Assembly (NCBI GenBank): GCA_019116805.1
Contig: DXAV01000069.1
Location: forward strand, 1-59,535
Direction: 5' to 3'
Length of the DNA: 59,535 nucleotides
From: Candidatus Bacteroides merdavium
GTDB lineage: Bacteria > Bacteroidota > Bacteroidia > Bacteroidales > Bacteroidaceae
Every line of letters starts with the position of its first letter. Position 1 is the stretch's first letter. Positions 22,201 through 30,401 of the stretch are shown piece after piece. The notes below the pieces were generated by a model. It saw nothing but the letters and a program-made list of their open reading frames with translations. It searched no databases and was not told the origin of the DNA. Position numbers and translations under genes: made by a program.

Positions 22201-24064
22201 GTTTGTCCAAGTCACTGTCACTATAAAGCACATAGCAACGCGCACTCAAATGAGGATCGCGACCAGCCCGTCCCGCCTCCTGTACGTAATTTTCCAACGA
22301 GTCGGATATGTCATAATGTACCACCAGCCCTACATCTTTCTTGTCCACTCCCATACCAAAAGCCGATGTAGCCACGATGATGCGTACGCAATCGTTCATA
22401 AAAGCTTCCTGATTGGCTATTTTCTCTTCCGATTCCATCTTACCGTTAAAAGGCAAGGCTTTATAGCCGTCACGAGTCAATTTGGCAGCCAAGTCTTTCG
22501 TACGTTTTGTACGCGAAACATAAACAATCGTCGGACAATCGGATTCTGCCACCAACCTTCGCAATATCTGATATTTTTCGTCATCTGTATCAGCATGCAG
22601 AACGGAGTAGTGCAAATTGGTTCTGGAAGCAGCTGAGGCGAATAATTCTAAATCCAAATCTAAAGTCCGCTTGAAATAATCACAAATGTCTTGTATAACT
22701 TTCTGCTTGGCTGTAGCCGTAAAACACGATACAGGAATCGGCTTTTTACACCCCTTCTTTCGCTGATACTCCCGAATAAACTTTCCTATATAAAGATAAT
22801 CTACCCTGAAATCCTGTCCCCAAGAAGAGAAACAATGTGCTTCGTCTATCACAAATCGCACAACGTGCCGCGCCATTAGAATTCTTTCAATTGTTTTGGA
22901 GCGAAGCATTTCAGGGGCAATGTACAGAAGCGAAGCTTCTCCTTCCAATACCCGTTGTATAGACAATGACCGTGTAATTGGGTCCAGCAATCCGTTGATG
23001 GTAACTGCCTCAGTAACTCCCCGTTCAGCCAAGTTATCCACCTGGTCTTTCATCAGTGACTGCAAGGGAGATATAACCACTGTCAGGCCATGTACAGCCC
23101 GACCTTCCATCAGTGCAGGCAACTGAAAGGTAAGCGATTTACCGCCACCCGTCGGGAAAATGGCCAACAGAGATTTTCCTTTCACGGCAGCTTGTGCAGC
23201 CCTCTCCTGAAGCGGTTCACCTTCGTACATACGAAACTGATCGTAACCAAAAAAAGTTTTTAGATTATGATGCACATCCAATAGAGTATCGCAGTAAGCA
23301 CAACCTTCACTACAACAGCTATAACGTAACTCATGCACAACCCATTCCACCTCGGGATAATTATGCAATACCCATCCTGGAGTGATGGAACGATAATCTG
23401 TCGTATCTACCAGCGCCAAGGCATAAGCCAATTCGCATGGATACTGATGAACCAGCATCACGAAATCAGCATGACTACACACCTTTCCTTCATAAACATT
23501 TCTGATCAATTCAGGTAAATCTTCACTGACATATTCAGCATTCACCAAACTAAGAAAACCTTCGAACTCCTTTCTACCCTTCAACAACGAAGCAAATATC
23601 CAGCGTTTCAACACTGGCAAAGCATGCCATCGGGCTATTTCATCCAAAAGCAAATCTTTTGCTTTTGTACAATCGTTCACCGGATTATTCACCTGGTCAC
23701 TTACCAGTTTGTCGTCCTTCACCAGTCTATGATAAGGACGTTCAGGAAAAAGTAAGGGAGACAAGTAAAGGGTATCAACCAAACGCCAACGGTTATTCTC
23801 GCCGCCAAACAAGAATTTGGCATCGTGGTGAATAATATTATGCCCACAGACATAATCTACATCATGGAGAAATTCGAACAACTCCGTTTTGGATGCTTTA
23901 TGATATACAGCATCATCCCAACGAAGTGCTCCTATATCGTGGATTTTACAATCCTGTAAACCCACTTCTACATCTACCACGGCATAACAGGAGATGTTCA
24001 TACCTATTTGACTGGTGACATCTTTCATACTTCCAACATCTTCTATTCCCATGAGACTATTCAT
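19211..24064 (-). CDS. Giant fusion protein: DEDD exonuclease, RecQ helicase, UvrD-like helicase
   Basis: 1617 residues from MNSLMGIED. Earlier in-frame starts reach into the IS66 end and lie before the TATATTTG promoter. Domain 1 (about 25-185) is a DnaQ-like exonuclease with all acidic motifs: Asp31 and Glu33 in DVE, Asp81 in GHNIIHHD, and His112/Asp117 in HRLVKD. A Cys cluster (CC-x3-C-x2-C) follows. Domain 2 is RecQ: FPTGGGKS Walker A, DEAH box in VIDEAHCFSSWGQDFR, AGRAGRD motif VI, then winged-helix-like segments. Domain 3 is SF1A/UvrD: AAGPGSGKTR, VIDEAQDM, QNIYQFRGA, STIHKAKG, YVGITRAR. Role inferred as DNA repair or defence; not proven. Confidence 0.88.
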   Translation of the reverse strand: MNSLMGIEDVGSMKDVTSQIGMNISCYAVVDVEVGLQDCKIHDIGALRWDDAVYHKASKTELFEFLHDVDYVCGHNIIHHDAKFLFGGENNRWRLVDTLYLSPLLFPERPYHRLVKDDKLVSDQVNNPVNDCTKAKDLLLDEIARWHALPVLKRWIFASLLKGRKEFEGFLSLVNAEYVSEDLPELIRNVYEGKVCSHADFVMLVHQYPCELAYALALVDTTDYRSITPGWVLHNYPEVEWVVHELRYSCCSEGCAYCDTLLDVHHNLKTFFGYDQFRMYEGEPLQERAAQAAVKGKSLLAIFPTGGGKSLTFQLPALMEGRAVHGLTVVISPLQSLMKDQVDNLAERGVTEAVTINGLLDPITRSLSIQRVLEGEASLLYIAPEMLRSKTIERILMARHVVRFVIDEAHCFSSWGQDFRVDYLYIGKFIREYQRKKGCKKPIPVSCFTATAKQKVIQDICDYFKRTLDLDLELFASAASRTNLHYSVLHADTDDEKYQILRRLVAESDCPTIVYVSRTKRTKDLAAKLTRDGYKALPFNGKMESEEKIANQEAFMNDCVRIIVATSAFGMGVDKKDVGLVVHYDISDSLENYVQEAGRAGRDPHLSARCYVLYSDSDLDKHFILLNQTKLSISEIQQVWKAVKDFTRQRNRVCCSALEIARQAGWDDSVSDIETRVRTALAALEQGGYLERGNNVPHVYATGITVKNMDEARKRISESVLFSNDEIEKAVRIIKSLISQKHISKAQDAEAESRIDYLADILGLSKAEVVSAVERMRQEGILADSKDISAYLQDAGDSERKSRNILERFAKLEQYILGQIPDGTLRISCKQLNDNAQNAGITASGEKDIRTLLYFLTVKGYTRKKEDAAHNMEICRLADKNTTFSRFEKRLEVSRFTVEWLYKQAAEADKEDSQDKAICFSVVELLNRIKSSPQSLFGGLDNLQLEDVEEALLYLSKIGALKLEGGFLVLYNAMDIRRIKDNKSRYRQDDYRMLNEFYKQKIQQVHIVGEYANLMVKNYQAALQYVQDYFQMDYRKFVTKYFKGERLVEIQRNLTPEKYRQLFGQLSPRQMEIISDKEARCIVVAAGPGSGKTRVLVHKLASLLLLEDVKHEQLLMLTFSRAAATEFKQRLMGLIGNAAHFVTIKTFHSYSFDLLGRIGNLEGADHVVGEAAAMIERGEVEPNKLGKTVLVIDEAQDMGDEEYALVKALMTRNEEMRVIVVGDDDQNIYQFRGADSSNMYRLKQESGSRFIEMTENYRSSRHLVGFANEFLKGFGNRLKKTPIVSMRDEEGWVGVTCHRSKDMYLPLVEELEGNRRGGSTCVLTQTNEEAGIVVALLRRRGINAKLVQSMGKIRFWNMAEVRFLLKYMDNHVGIPLISDALWEEARQATFGTYSGSLSLPYVKRCMELFEQTNKVKYFSDFKEFVFESSVEDFCDVSGAEVVVSTIHKAKGREFDDVYLLIADKEPEIARPTRRHYVGITRARNRLFVHTNLHCFQNKFADRYVIDEREYSMPEEVVLQLSHRDVYLDFFKERKRDILALRSGDVLEYRDAVLYETSTHKAVAKLSSDMRQRMKQWEAKGYTVTAASVRFVVAWKPKDAPKTESETAVLLVDLVLSL

Positions 24065-24121
24065 ACTAACTGCTTCTATAGTACATTGACGATTTTCCTG
24101 CCATAGTTGTCTGTAGATATG

Positions 24122-24129
24122 CAAATATA
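24122..24129 (-). promoter_or_regulatory. -7 element of the giant helicase gene
   Basis: TATATTTG on the minus strand, about 58 bases before the ATG at 24064 and 45 bases inside the IS66 insertion point, so the element survived the insertion. The -33 region has T-rich sequence but no well-placed TTG. Confidence 0.5.
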
Positions 24130-24165
24130 AGAAAATCAATCCAAAAGAAAAACGATATGCCAATT

Positions 24166-24173
24166 TATACATC
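24166..24173. repeat. Target site duplication of the IS66 element, left copy
   Basis: TATACATC directly flanks the left inverted repeat and is repeated exactly at 26193-26200. Eight bases is the size known for IS66-family insertions. Confidence 0.93.
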
Positions 24174-24198
24174 GTAACCATCCGAAATCCTCCGTGTT

Positions 24199-25680
24199 TC
24201 ACACGAAGTTACAAGGTAGTAACTTTGCGAGTTCTTCTTCCGTGTTCTCCGGTTTTAGATTGGCGAGTGCATATTCCAGCCATTTGCCGGGATTCACCCC
24301 CACGATTTCACAGCTTCCCAGGAGGGAGTAGATGACCGCATTGTCTTCCGCTCCCTCATTGGTCTTGCTGAAGAGGAAGTTCTTCCTGCCCATGACGGTA
24401 GGCCGCTGCCCTCGTTCCACTGGATTATTGTCAATCCGGTACCTTCCGTCATCGGCATATCTCCTCATTCTTGGCCAGAGCTTGTAGGCATAGTCCAATG
24501 CCCTGCCTAACGGGTCATCCGGTGTGCATTGGTGCTGTACGCTTTCCATCCACGCTTCCATGGCATCCATGACGGGAAGCGCCTTCCCCTGCCTTTGCGC
24601 ACGAACATCCTCCTCAGAAGCTCCGCGGTTTCTGAGGTTCTCTTCCAGTATATAAAGTATGGCGATGTATTCAAGCGCTTTTGACGCCTGCCGGGGGTGA
24701 CTCTTCTGCGCTTCAATGAACTTTCGCCTGATGTGTGCCATGCAGGCCAGAAGTACGATACCCGGCACCGATTCAAAGTAATCGTACACCTTGTAGCCGT
24801 CCGTCTGTACCGCTCCCCTGAAGTGCTTCAGTTGCGCCCTGGGAATTTCACCGGCACGGCTTCCTTTCAGGTAGTAGAAATAAGTTCCGTGGCTTTGCGC
24901 ACGCGCGTCCCTGAACTGCCAGGCGTAGCCGTTCCGGCAGCTCTGCCCCGGACGGTCGGCTATACGCCAGGGAACTTCGTCCACCTGCAGGTAATCACTT
25001 TGCAGGATGTCGTCAATAAGTGTTTCGTAAAGCGGATAAAGCTTGTTGGCGGTTCTGTGCACCCAGTCGTTGAGGGTGGAAGTGGGGAGCTTCACCCCTG
25101 CCTCCGCATACATTTTCACCTGGCGGTATTCGGGAATATGGTAGACGAACTTGTCGGTGAGTACCCCGGCAAAGAAATCCGCGGCCACATGCCCTCCTCC
25201 GAGTACGGGCACGGGAGCCGGGGCCTGGAGGATGACCGGGGAAGGGATGTTTTTCTCCCCCTTTTTTCTCAGGATGGGGCGTTCCACACACTCCACCCAG
25301 ATGCGGGCGGGGGTACGGTGAAGGATGCGCTCGACATCCTTGCCGATAATGTCGTATTCCGCAAGGTCCACGTCCTTCGGATATTCCGTCCGCCATTCTT
25401 CGGGCAGTCCCGCATACAGGTAACGCTCAGGACGCTCCGGCTTCTTTTTTCCGGCGGCGCGGCGTTTTTCCGCTTCCTTCCTGATTTCCTGAACCGTTTC
25501 CGCGATGGCGGCTTCCCTGGCATCCGCAGCCTCGTTGAAGAGTCCGTCAAACAGGGTTGGCCCCTGTATGACACGTTTGTCCCGCTTGCCGCCCCAGAGC
25601 AGGCGCTCAAGGCAGGCGACACGTTCGGTCAGACGCCGGACTTTGACCTGCAACTCTTCATATGTGGGCTGTTCTTTCAT
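24199..25680 (-). CDS. tnpC: IS66-family transposase TnpC
   Basis: 493 residues. An N-terminal coiled coil (about 8-30, leucine-zipper type) is followed by a basic zinc-finger-like region and the DDE domain. The likely catalytic triad is Asp234 (LQVDEVPWR), Asp294 (VQTDGYKVYD) and Glu422 (DNNPVERGQR), with the IS66 C-terminal motif SLLGSCEIVGVNPGKWL after it. It cuts and joins the IS ends. The stop codon TGA at 24199-24201 overlaps the left inverted repeat. The gene starts 19 bases after tnpB. Confidence 0.95.
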   Translation of the reverse strand: MKEQPTYEELQVKVRRLTERVACLERLLWGGKRDKRVIQGPTLFDGLFNEAADAREAAIAETVQEIRKEAEKRRAAGKKKPERPERYLYAGLPEEWRTEYPKDVDLAEYDIIGKDVERILHRTPARIWVECVERPILRKKGEKNIPSPVILQAPAPVPVLGGGHVAADFFAGVLTDKFVYHIPEYRQVKMYAEAGVKLPTSTLNDWVHRTANKLYPLYETLIDDILQSDYLQVDEVPWRIADRPGQSCRNGYAWQFRDARAQSHGTYFYYLKGSRAGEIPRAQLKHFRGAVQTDGYKVYDYFESVPGIVLLACMAHIRRKFIEAQKSHPRQASKALEYIAILYILEENLRNRGASEEDVRAQRQGKALPVMDAMEAWMESVQHQCTPDDPLGRALDYAYKLWPRMRRYADDGRYRIDNNPVERGQRPTVMGRKNFLFSKTNEGAEDNAVIYSLLGSCEIVGVNPGKWLEYALANLKPENTEEELAKLLPCNFV

Positions 25681-25699
25681 ACACGAAAGATACTCATTT

Positions 25700-26125
25700 T
25701 CATCGGAACAGCCAACTGTTTATGCGGGTATTTTGAGCCTCGGGCAGATTTTTTCCGATTCCCTCTGAGGGGGATGGGGAGCCCACCTGCAGCCTTTTCC
25801 TCCGGGCTGATTGGGGAGAGATACCTTCCATCAGAAGTACAAGCTCATCCCAGCGCAAAGAACGGAAGCCGATACCTTCACGCAAAAAAATCCTGGGGTG
25901 AAAACGTCCCAGGGCCAAACGTTTGTAGTATAAGGTATAACCGCCACGCTCCCAATGGAGAAGTTTCAACACTGTGCGATTCCGGTTGGAGAACACATAC
26001 ACATCCCCGTTTGAGGGATCCAAATGACAGGAACGGATAGCGCCACACAGGCTGTCAACGCCCTTGCGCAAGTCTATGGGATGGCGGCTCATCACGAAAC
26101 GGTTACTTTCATTCAAGTTAAACAT
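25700..26125 (-). CDS. tnpB: IS66-family accessory protein TnpB
   Basis: 141 residues with the IS66 Orf2 pattern: PIDLRKGVDSLCG near residue 16, DVYVFSNRNRTVLKLLHWERGGY at about 41-63, and YYKRLALGRF. The protein is needed for transposition of IS66 elements, but its biochemical role is unclear. It is the first gene of the element, 40 bases inside the right inverted repeat. This is not the TnpB nuclease of IS200/IS605 elements despite the shared name. Confidence 0.92.
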   Translation of the reverse strand: MFNLNESNRFVMSRHPIDLRKGVDSLCGAIRSCHLDPSNGDVYVFSNRNRTVLKLLHWERGGYTLYYKRLALGRFHPRIFLREGIGFRSLRWDELVLLMEGISPQSARRKRLQVGSPSPSEGIGKNLPEAQNTRINSWLFR

Positions 26126-26192
26126 GGCTTTTTTGAGGCGAAAGTCGGAACTTTTTCCAATATAAGAAACACGGAGGATTTCGGATGGTTAC

Positions 26193-26200
26193 TATACATC
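26193..26200. repeat. Target site duplication of the IS66 element, right copy
   Basis: TATACATC, identical to 24166-24173. Removing the IS and one copy rejoins the region upstream of the giant helicase gene to the ilvC terminator. Confidence 0.93.
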
Positions 26201-26209
26201 AGAACTCAC

Positions 26210-26256
26210 AAAAAAGGGAGCGCACCGCCGTGCCAAGCACGCCGATACGCTCCCTT
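26210..26256 (-). terminator. Terminator of the ilv operon
   Basis: AAGGGAGCG (26214-26222) pairs with CGCTCCCTT (26248-26256), with an inner CGTGC/GCACG stem. Six T follow on the minus strand. It lies 27 bases past the ilvC stop and 18 bases from the IS66 end. Confidence 0.88.
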
Positions 26257-26282
26257 ATAGTATCTTCAATCAAACAGATTGA

Positions 26283-27326
26283 TTAGTTGTTCTCCGGGCG
26301 GAGCTTGCGAACGGTAACAGCCGTCTGCCACATTTCGCTCTCGCGCAGAGCCTTCAGTTCGGCATTCAGTTTCTCGCGATAGTCAGGCTTGGAGTTGCTG
26401 TCGATAGAAATCTGAGCTTCGTTACCACACTTCACGCTTTCGTACAGTTTCTGAACCACAGGCTTGATAGCATCGTGGAACGGGCCCATCCAGTCAAGAG
26501 CACCGCGCTGGGCAGTCGTAGAGCAATTGGCATACATCCAGTCCATACCATTCTTCGCAAAAAGAGGCATCAGCGACTGCGTCAGCTCCTCAACGGTTTC
26601 GTTGAAGGCTTCGGAAGGCGTGTGGCCGTTCTCGCGAAGCACTTCGTACTGAGCCAACAACAGGCCCTGGATAGCCCCCATCAGCGAACCGCGCTCGCCA
26701 GTAAGGTCGGAAGTAGCTTCGCGCTGGAAAGTAGTCTCAAACAGATAGCCCGAACCAATACCTATACCCAGAGCCAACGTGCGGTCCATAGCCTTGCCTG
26801 TGGCATCCTGATAGATGGCGTAGGAGCTGTTCAAACCACGGCCTTCGAGGAACATAGTACGGAGTGACGTACCTGAACCTTTCGGTGCCACCATGATTAC
26901 ATCAATATCTTTGGGAGGAACCACGCCTGTACGGTCGTTCCAAGTAATGGCGAAACCATGAGAGAAATAAAGAGCCTTACCAGCCGTGAGGTGCGGCTTC
27001 AGCGTGGGCCATACAGACATGACAGCTGCATCGGAGAGCAAGCACATCACGATGGTGCCTTTCTCGGCAGCTTCCTCAATACCGAACAAGGTTTCGCCGG
27101 GTACCCATCCGTCGGCAACAGCCTTTTCGAAGGTCTTGCCCGGACGCTGGCCAACGATTACGTTGAAGCCATTGTCGCGCAGGTTGCAGGCCTGACCCGG
27201 ACCCTGTACGCCATATCCGATTACTGCAATAGTTTCGTCTTTCAAAATCTCACGTGCCTTTTCCAAGGGAAACTCTTCGCGGGTCATCACATTCTCGATA
27301 ACACCGCCAAAATTCAATTGTGCCAT
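26283..27326 (-). CDS. ilvC: Ketol-acid reductoisomerase
   Basis: 347 residues, class I size. The N-terminal Rossmann fold has the dinucleotide loop GYGVQGPGQACNLRDNG (about 38-54) with Q in place of the usual second S. The C-terminal helical domain carries the metal ligands in LTGERGSLMGAIQG and EETVEE-like segments. With NADPH and magnesium it converts acetolactate into dihydroxyisovalerate in valine, leucine and isoleucine synthesis. It is the last gene of the operon, 50 bases after the thioesterase gene, and is followed by a terminator. Confidence 0.95.
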   Translation of the reverse strand: MAQLNFGGVIENVMTREEFPLEKAREILKDETIAVIGYGVQGPGQACNLRDNGFNVIVGQRPGKTFEKAVADGWVPGETLFGIEEAAEKGTIVMCLLSDAAVMSVWPTLKPHLTAGKALYFSHGFAITWNDRTGVVPPKDIDVIMVAPKGSGTSLRTMFLEGRGLNSSYAIYQDATGKAMDRTLALGIGIGSGYLFETTFQREATSDLTGERGSLMGAIQGLLLAQYEVLRENGHTPSEAFNETVEELTQSLMPLFAKNGMDWMYANCSTTAQRGALDWMGPFHDAIKPVVQKLYESVKCGNEAQISIDSNSKPDYREKLNAELKALRESEMWQTAVTVRKLRPENN

Positions 27327-27376
27327 TGTATTTTCTATCTTTATTTGTGGCTTTCGCCTGGTTAATAAATTATTTT

Positions 27377-28120
27377 CTATTCAAAAATTACTTTTGCGCG
27401 GCAGACTGTTTCACTACCATTCTTTTTTACTTCTATACCATAAACATCATTTCCATCATCATCTAAGAAGAAGGAAAGAGTGTCACCATAGTAACTCTCG
27501 GCCACGTAGGCCATCTCGAAACGGCGGATGCGCTGCGTCCGATACTTCTCCAGTGGAAAGAGGTCAAGGATGTGCTCAATATAACGGATACTGTTCACAT
27601 GCCCGTTGATGTCGATATCACTATACTTGGCTGTGAGCGAAGCAACCGGCTCGGTGGCCTGCACCTTGATACGCGAAGGCTTCTCGATGGGGCAAGGCTC
27701 GTCACATACGTAGTTTACAATATCGCCATCGTTTATTGCCAACAGGTCAATAGGCTTGCGCGTCTGCATGCTAATCATCGCCCAGACTGATCGGGCATAA
27801 CCAATCTTACGACCATCCTTGTCGAGAATAGCAAAGTTACGGTCGGTAAAGAGACGATAAACGTTTTCTACCCAAGTCTGTACAGAGAAAGGTTCGTACT
27901 GGAAGGGCATCTCGTCCATGTCGATAGCCAGACGGGACAACACCCACGTATAATTTTCTTCGTTAAGCTCAGCCATGCCGAAACCGCGTTCGGTAGCGTG
28001 AAAGCCTGCACAGTTAAGCAAGTGGTTGCCCAAGACGCCCAGCGTCAGCCGCCCCATAAAGTCAACATGGAAAGGCTCAGCCACGAAGTTATAGGTTCCT
28101 ATTTTATCGTTTTCACTCAT
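27377..28120 (-). CDS. Acyl-ACP thioesterase
   Basis: 247 residues from MSENDKIGTYNF; a longer frame lies inside ilvH and is rejected. Two hot-dog folds are visible: the first with WVLSRLAIDMDEMP, the second with KYSDIDINGHVNSIRYIEHILD, whose Asn and His match the catalytic Asn-His of FatA-type acyl-ACP thioesterases. It should release fatty acids from acyl carrier protein in the cytoplasm. Its ATG overlaps the ilvH stop by 8 bases, which implies translational coupling. Its presence inside the branched-chain operon is odd and may link branched-chain keto acids to branched fatty acid supply (inference). Confidence 0.88.
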   Translation of the reverse strand: MSENDKIGTYNFVAEPFHVDFMGRLTLGVLGNHLLNCAGFHATERGFGMAELNEENYTWVLSRLAIDMDEMPFQYEPFSVQTWVENVYRLFTDRNFAILDKDGRKIGYARSVWAMISMQTRKPIDLLAINDGDIVNYVCDEPCPIEKPSRIKVQATEPVASLTAKYSDIDINGHVNSIRYIEHILDLFPLEKYRTQRIRRFEMAYVAESYYGDTLSFFLDDDGNDVYGIEVKKNGSETVCRAKVIFE

Positions 28121-28682
28121 TGCTTTTCTGTATTTTACTTTCCAGATACTTTGCCTCACGTTCGGCCAGGTATTCATTGACCCGTTCGAAGCAACTGGTG
28201 GTGATAGCCACGCGACCGGAACGCACAAACTGAAGCACACAACCGAAAGCCTGTAGCTCCTGATAAAGGTGGGTGATGTCGTCACTCATGCCATTCATTT
28301 CAACAATGGAAAAAACGGGATTCACCTCGACGATGCGGGCATGATTCTTGCGAATGACCTTCGACACCTCGGGCGTCTGCTCCAGCGCAGGAGTCGTCAC
28401 CTTGTAGAGGGCTATCTCGTGCTGATAGATTTCGTCATCGGTGAAGTAGTGAGCTTGCAATACATCCATCTTCTTGGTAATCTGCTTCACAACTTTCTCA
28501 ATGGTATCTTTGTCCGTCCAAGCAGTGATGGTGTACTTATGTACGCCTTGGATGGAAGAAGCAGACACGTTCAGGCTCTCGATATTGATCTGCCTACGGG
28601 TGAACACCGCTGTCACCTGGTTGAGCAAGCCGGCAATGTTCTCTGAATGAACAATAATAGTATATAATGTCTTGTCAGTCAT
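28113..28682 (-). CDS. ilvH: Acetolactate synthase small (regulatory) subunit
   Basis: 189 residues. The N-terminal ACT domain is clear: HSENIAGLLNQVTAVFTRRQINIESLNV (about 12-39), which binds valine in known homologues. The C-terminal half continues the IlvH pattern (VNPVFSIVEMNG). The subunit activates the catalytic subunit and gives feedback inhibition. It starts 12 bases after ilvB and overlaps the thioesterase start by 8 bases. Confidence 0.93.
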   Translation of the reverse strand: MTDKTLYTIIVHSENIAGLLNQVTAVFTRRQINIESLNVSASSIQGVHKYTITAWTDKDTIEKVVKQITKKMDVLQAHYFTDDEIYQHEIALYKVTTPALEQTPEVSKVIRKNHARIVEVNPVFSIVEMNGMSDDITHLYQELQAFGCVLQFVRSGRVAITTSCFERVNEYLAEREAKYLESKIQKSNE

Positions 28683-28694
28683 ACTCTGTAGTTT

Positions 28695-30389
28695 TTAGCA
28701 TTCCAAAAGCATCTGGTTCACCGAACCGCCCGGAGGCGTCATCGGCATTACGTTACCCTCTTCTTCCACGCAGGCTTCGAGCAGGAAGGGACCGTCCGTG
28801 GCCAGCATCTCGCGGATGGCATCGGCCAGTTCCGAACGCTCCATGACACGGCGCGAGGGAATACCATAAGCCGCAGCAATCTGCATATAGTCGGGATTCA
28901 GCATGGGCGTGAACGAGTAGCGGCGGTTGAAGAACATGGCCTGCCACTGGCGCACATTACCCAGATAATTGTTGTTCATCAATATCATCTTGACAGGTGC
29001 TTTCTGCTCCATCACCGTACCCAACTCCTGCAAGTTCATCTGCAGACCGCCGTCGCCCATGAAGACGCAGACAGTACGGTCGGGACGGCCAAAAGTGGCT
29101 CCAATAGCAGCAGGCAGTCCGAAACCCATCGTACCCAATCCCCCAGAGGTGACGATGCTACGCTCACGGGTATATTTGAAGTAGCGGGCAGACATCATCT
29201 GATTCTGGCCTACGTCAGTAACCAGGACGGCTTCGTTATTCGTTGCCTCACTCACAGCACGTACCACCTCGCCCATACTCAGTTCGCGGGTCGTGCGATA
29301 AAGTTCAGGACGGATGACTTTCTCCTCCTCCACTTCTTCATAGGTGTGGAAGCTATCGAGCCATTCCTTGTGAGTGGCAGGCTTCAACAGTTCGGTAACG
29401 GCAGGAAGCGTCTGTTTGCAGTCGCCCAGCACAGCCACATCGGTCTTGATGTTTTTGTCTATTTCTGCAGGGTCAATATCGAAGTGGATGATTTTAGCTT
29501 GAGGAGCATAAGTCGCCACGTTGCCCGTCACACGGTCGTCGAAGCGCATGCCCACGGCTATCAGCACGTCGCACTTGTTGGTATTGATGTTCGGCCCCAG
29601 GTTGCCATGCATACCCAGCATGCCCTTGTTCAACGGATGGTCGGTAGGCAAGGCCGAAAGTCCCAGCAGGGTACGTCCGGCAGGCAGTTCAGCCTTCTCA
29701 ATGAAGGCTCGGAGTTCGGTCTGGGCATTGCCCAGTTCTACACCCTGCCCTACAAGTACCAATGGGCGCTCAGCGGCATTGATGAGATCGGCAGCCTCGC
29801 GGATGGCTTCCATATCCATGTCGGGCACGGGCTGGTAACTACGGATAAAGTCAACCGTAGCCGGTTCATATTCCATCTTATCCACCTGTGCATTCTTGGC
29901 AAAGTCGAGCACCACAGGACCCGGACGGCCACTACGGGCAATGTAGAAGGCACGCGCCACGGCCCAAGGCACATCTTCGGCCCGACGAATCTGGTAACTC
30001 CACTTGGTGATGGGTTGAGTGATGCCTACGAGGTCCACTTCCTGAAAGGCATCCGTACCGAGGAAACCTGTACTTACCTGCCCGGCAATAACCACGATGG
30101 GCGTACTGTCTATCATGGCGTCGGCAATGCCGGTAATGGTATTGGTGGCACCCGGTCCGCTGGTTACGAGACAGACACCTACCTGACCCGACACACGGGC
30201 AAAGCCCTGTGCGGCATGGGTAGCGCCCTGTTCGTGGCGCACCAGAATGTGGTTCAACGTCTTCCGATGGTCGTATAAGGCATCGAACACCGGCATGATG
30301 CTGCCGCCCGGATAGCCAAATATCGTTTGTACCCCTTCGTGCTCCAGAGAGCGCATCAGGGCTTCTGCGCCTGTAATTGTATCTTTCAT
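28695..30389 (-). CDS. ilvB: Acetolactate synthase large subunit
   Basis: 564 residues, normal for the family. The thiamine-diphosphate Glu lies in LVRHEQGATHAAQGFAR near residue 52, the central FAD-type domain follows, and the ThDP/magnesium motif GDGGLQMNLQEL is near residue 445 with NNNYLGNVRQWQ after it. It condenses two pyruvates, or pyruvate with 2-oxobutanoate, in the first common step of branched-chain amino acid synthesis. It sits 12 bases after ilvD and 12 before ilvH. Confidence 0.95.
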   Translation of the reverse strand: MKDTITGAEALMRSLEHEGVQTIFGYPGGSIMPVFDALYDHRKTLNHILVRHEQGATHAAQGFARVSGQVGVCLVTSGPGATNTITGIADAMIDSTPIVVIAGQVSTGFLGTDAFQEVDLVGITQPITKWSYQIRRAEDVPWAVARAFYIARSGRPGPVVLDFAKNAQVDKMEYEPATVDFIRSYQPVPDMDMEAIREAADLINAAERPLVLVGQGVELGNAQTELRAFIEKAELPAGRTLLGLSALPTDHPLNKGMLGMHGNLGPNINTNKCDVLIAVGMRFDDRVTGNVATYAPQAKIIHFDIDPAEIDKNIKTDVAVLGDCKQTLPAVTELLKPATHKEWLDSFHTYEEVEEEKVIRPELYRTTRELSMGEVVRAVSEATNNEAVLVTDVGQNQMMSARYFKYTRERSIVTSGGLGTMGFGLPAAIGATFGRPDRTVCVFMGDGGLQMNLQELGTVMEQKAPVKMILMNNNYLGNVRQWQAMFFNRRYSFTPMLNPDYMQIAAAYGIPSRRVMERSELADAIREMLATDGPFLLEACVEEEGNVMPMTPPGGSVNQMLLEC

Positions 30390-30401
30390 ATCATTATTCT
30401 A

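Larger units (their letters stand above)
24174..26192 (-). mobile_element. Complete IS66-family insertion sequence (2019 bp)
   Basis: The ends are perfect 27-bp inverted repeats, 24174-24200 and 26166-26192, beginning GTAACCATCCGAAATCC. Both ends are flanked by the 8-bp duplication TATACATC. Inside are tnpB and tnpC on the minus strand; no tnpA is seen, which is common in Bacteroidetes members. Both genes are open and the ends are undecayed, so the insertion looks recent and possibly active. It separates the ilvC terminator from the giant helicase gene and reads towards that gene. Confidence 0.96.

Noticed and set aside
24065..24202. N-terminal extension of the giant helicase into the IS66 end
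   Set aside because: It starts with a non-ATG codon inside the IS, lies upstream of the TATATTTG element, and encodes hydrophobic residues without likeness to the exonuclease domain. A fusion transcript from the IS remains possible.
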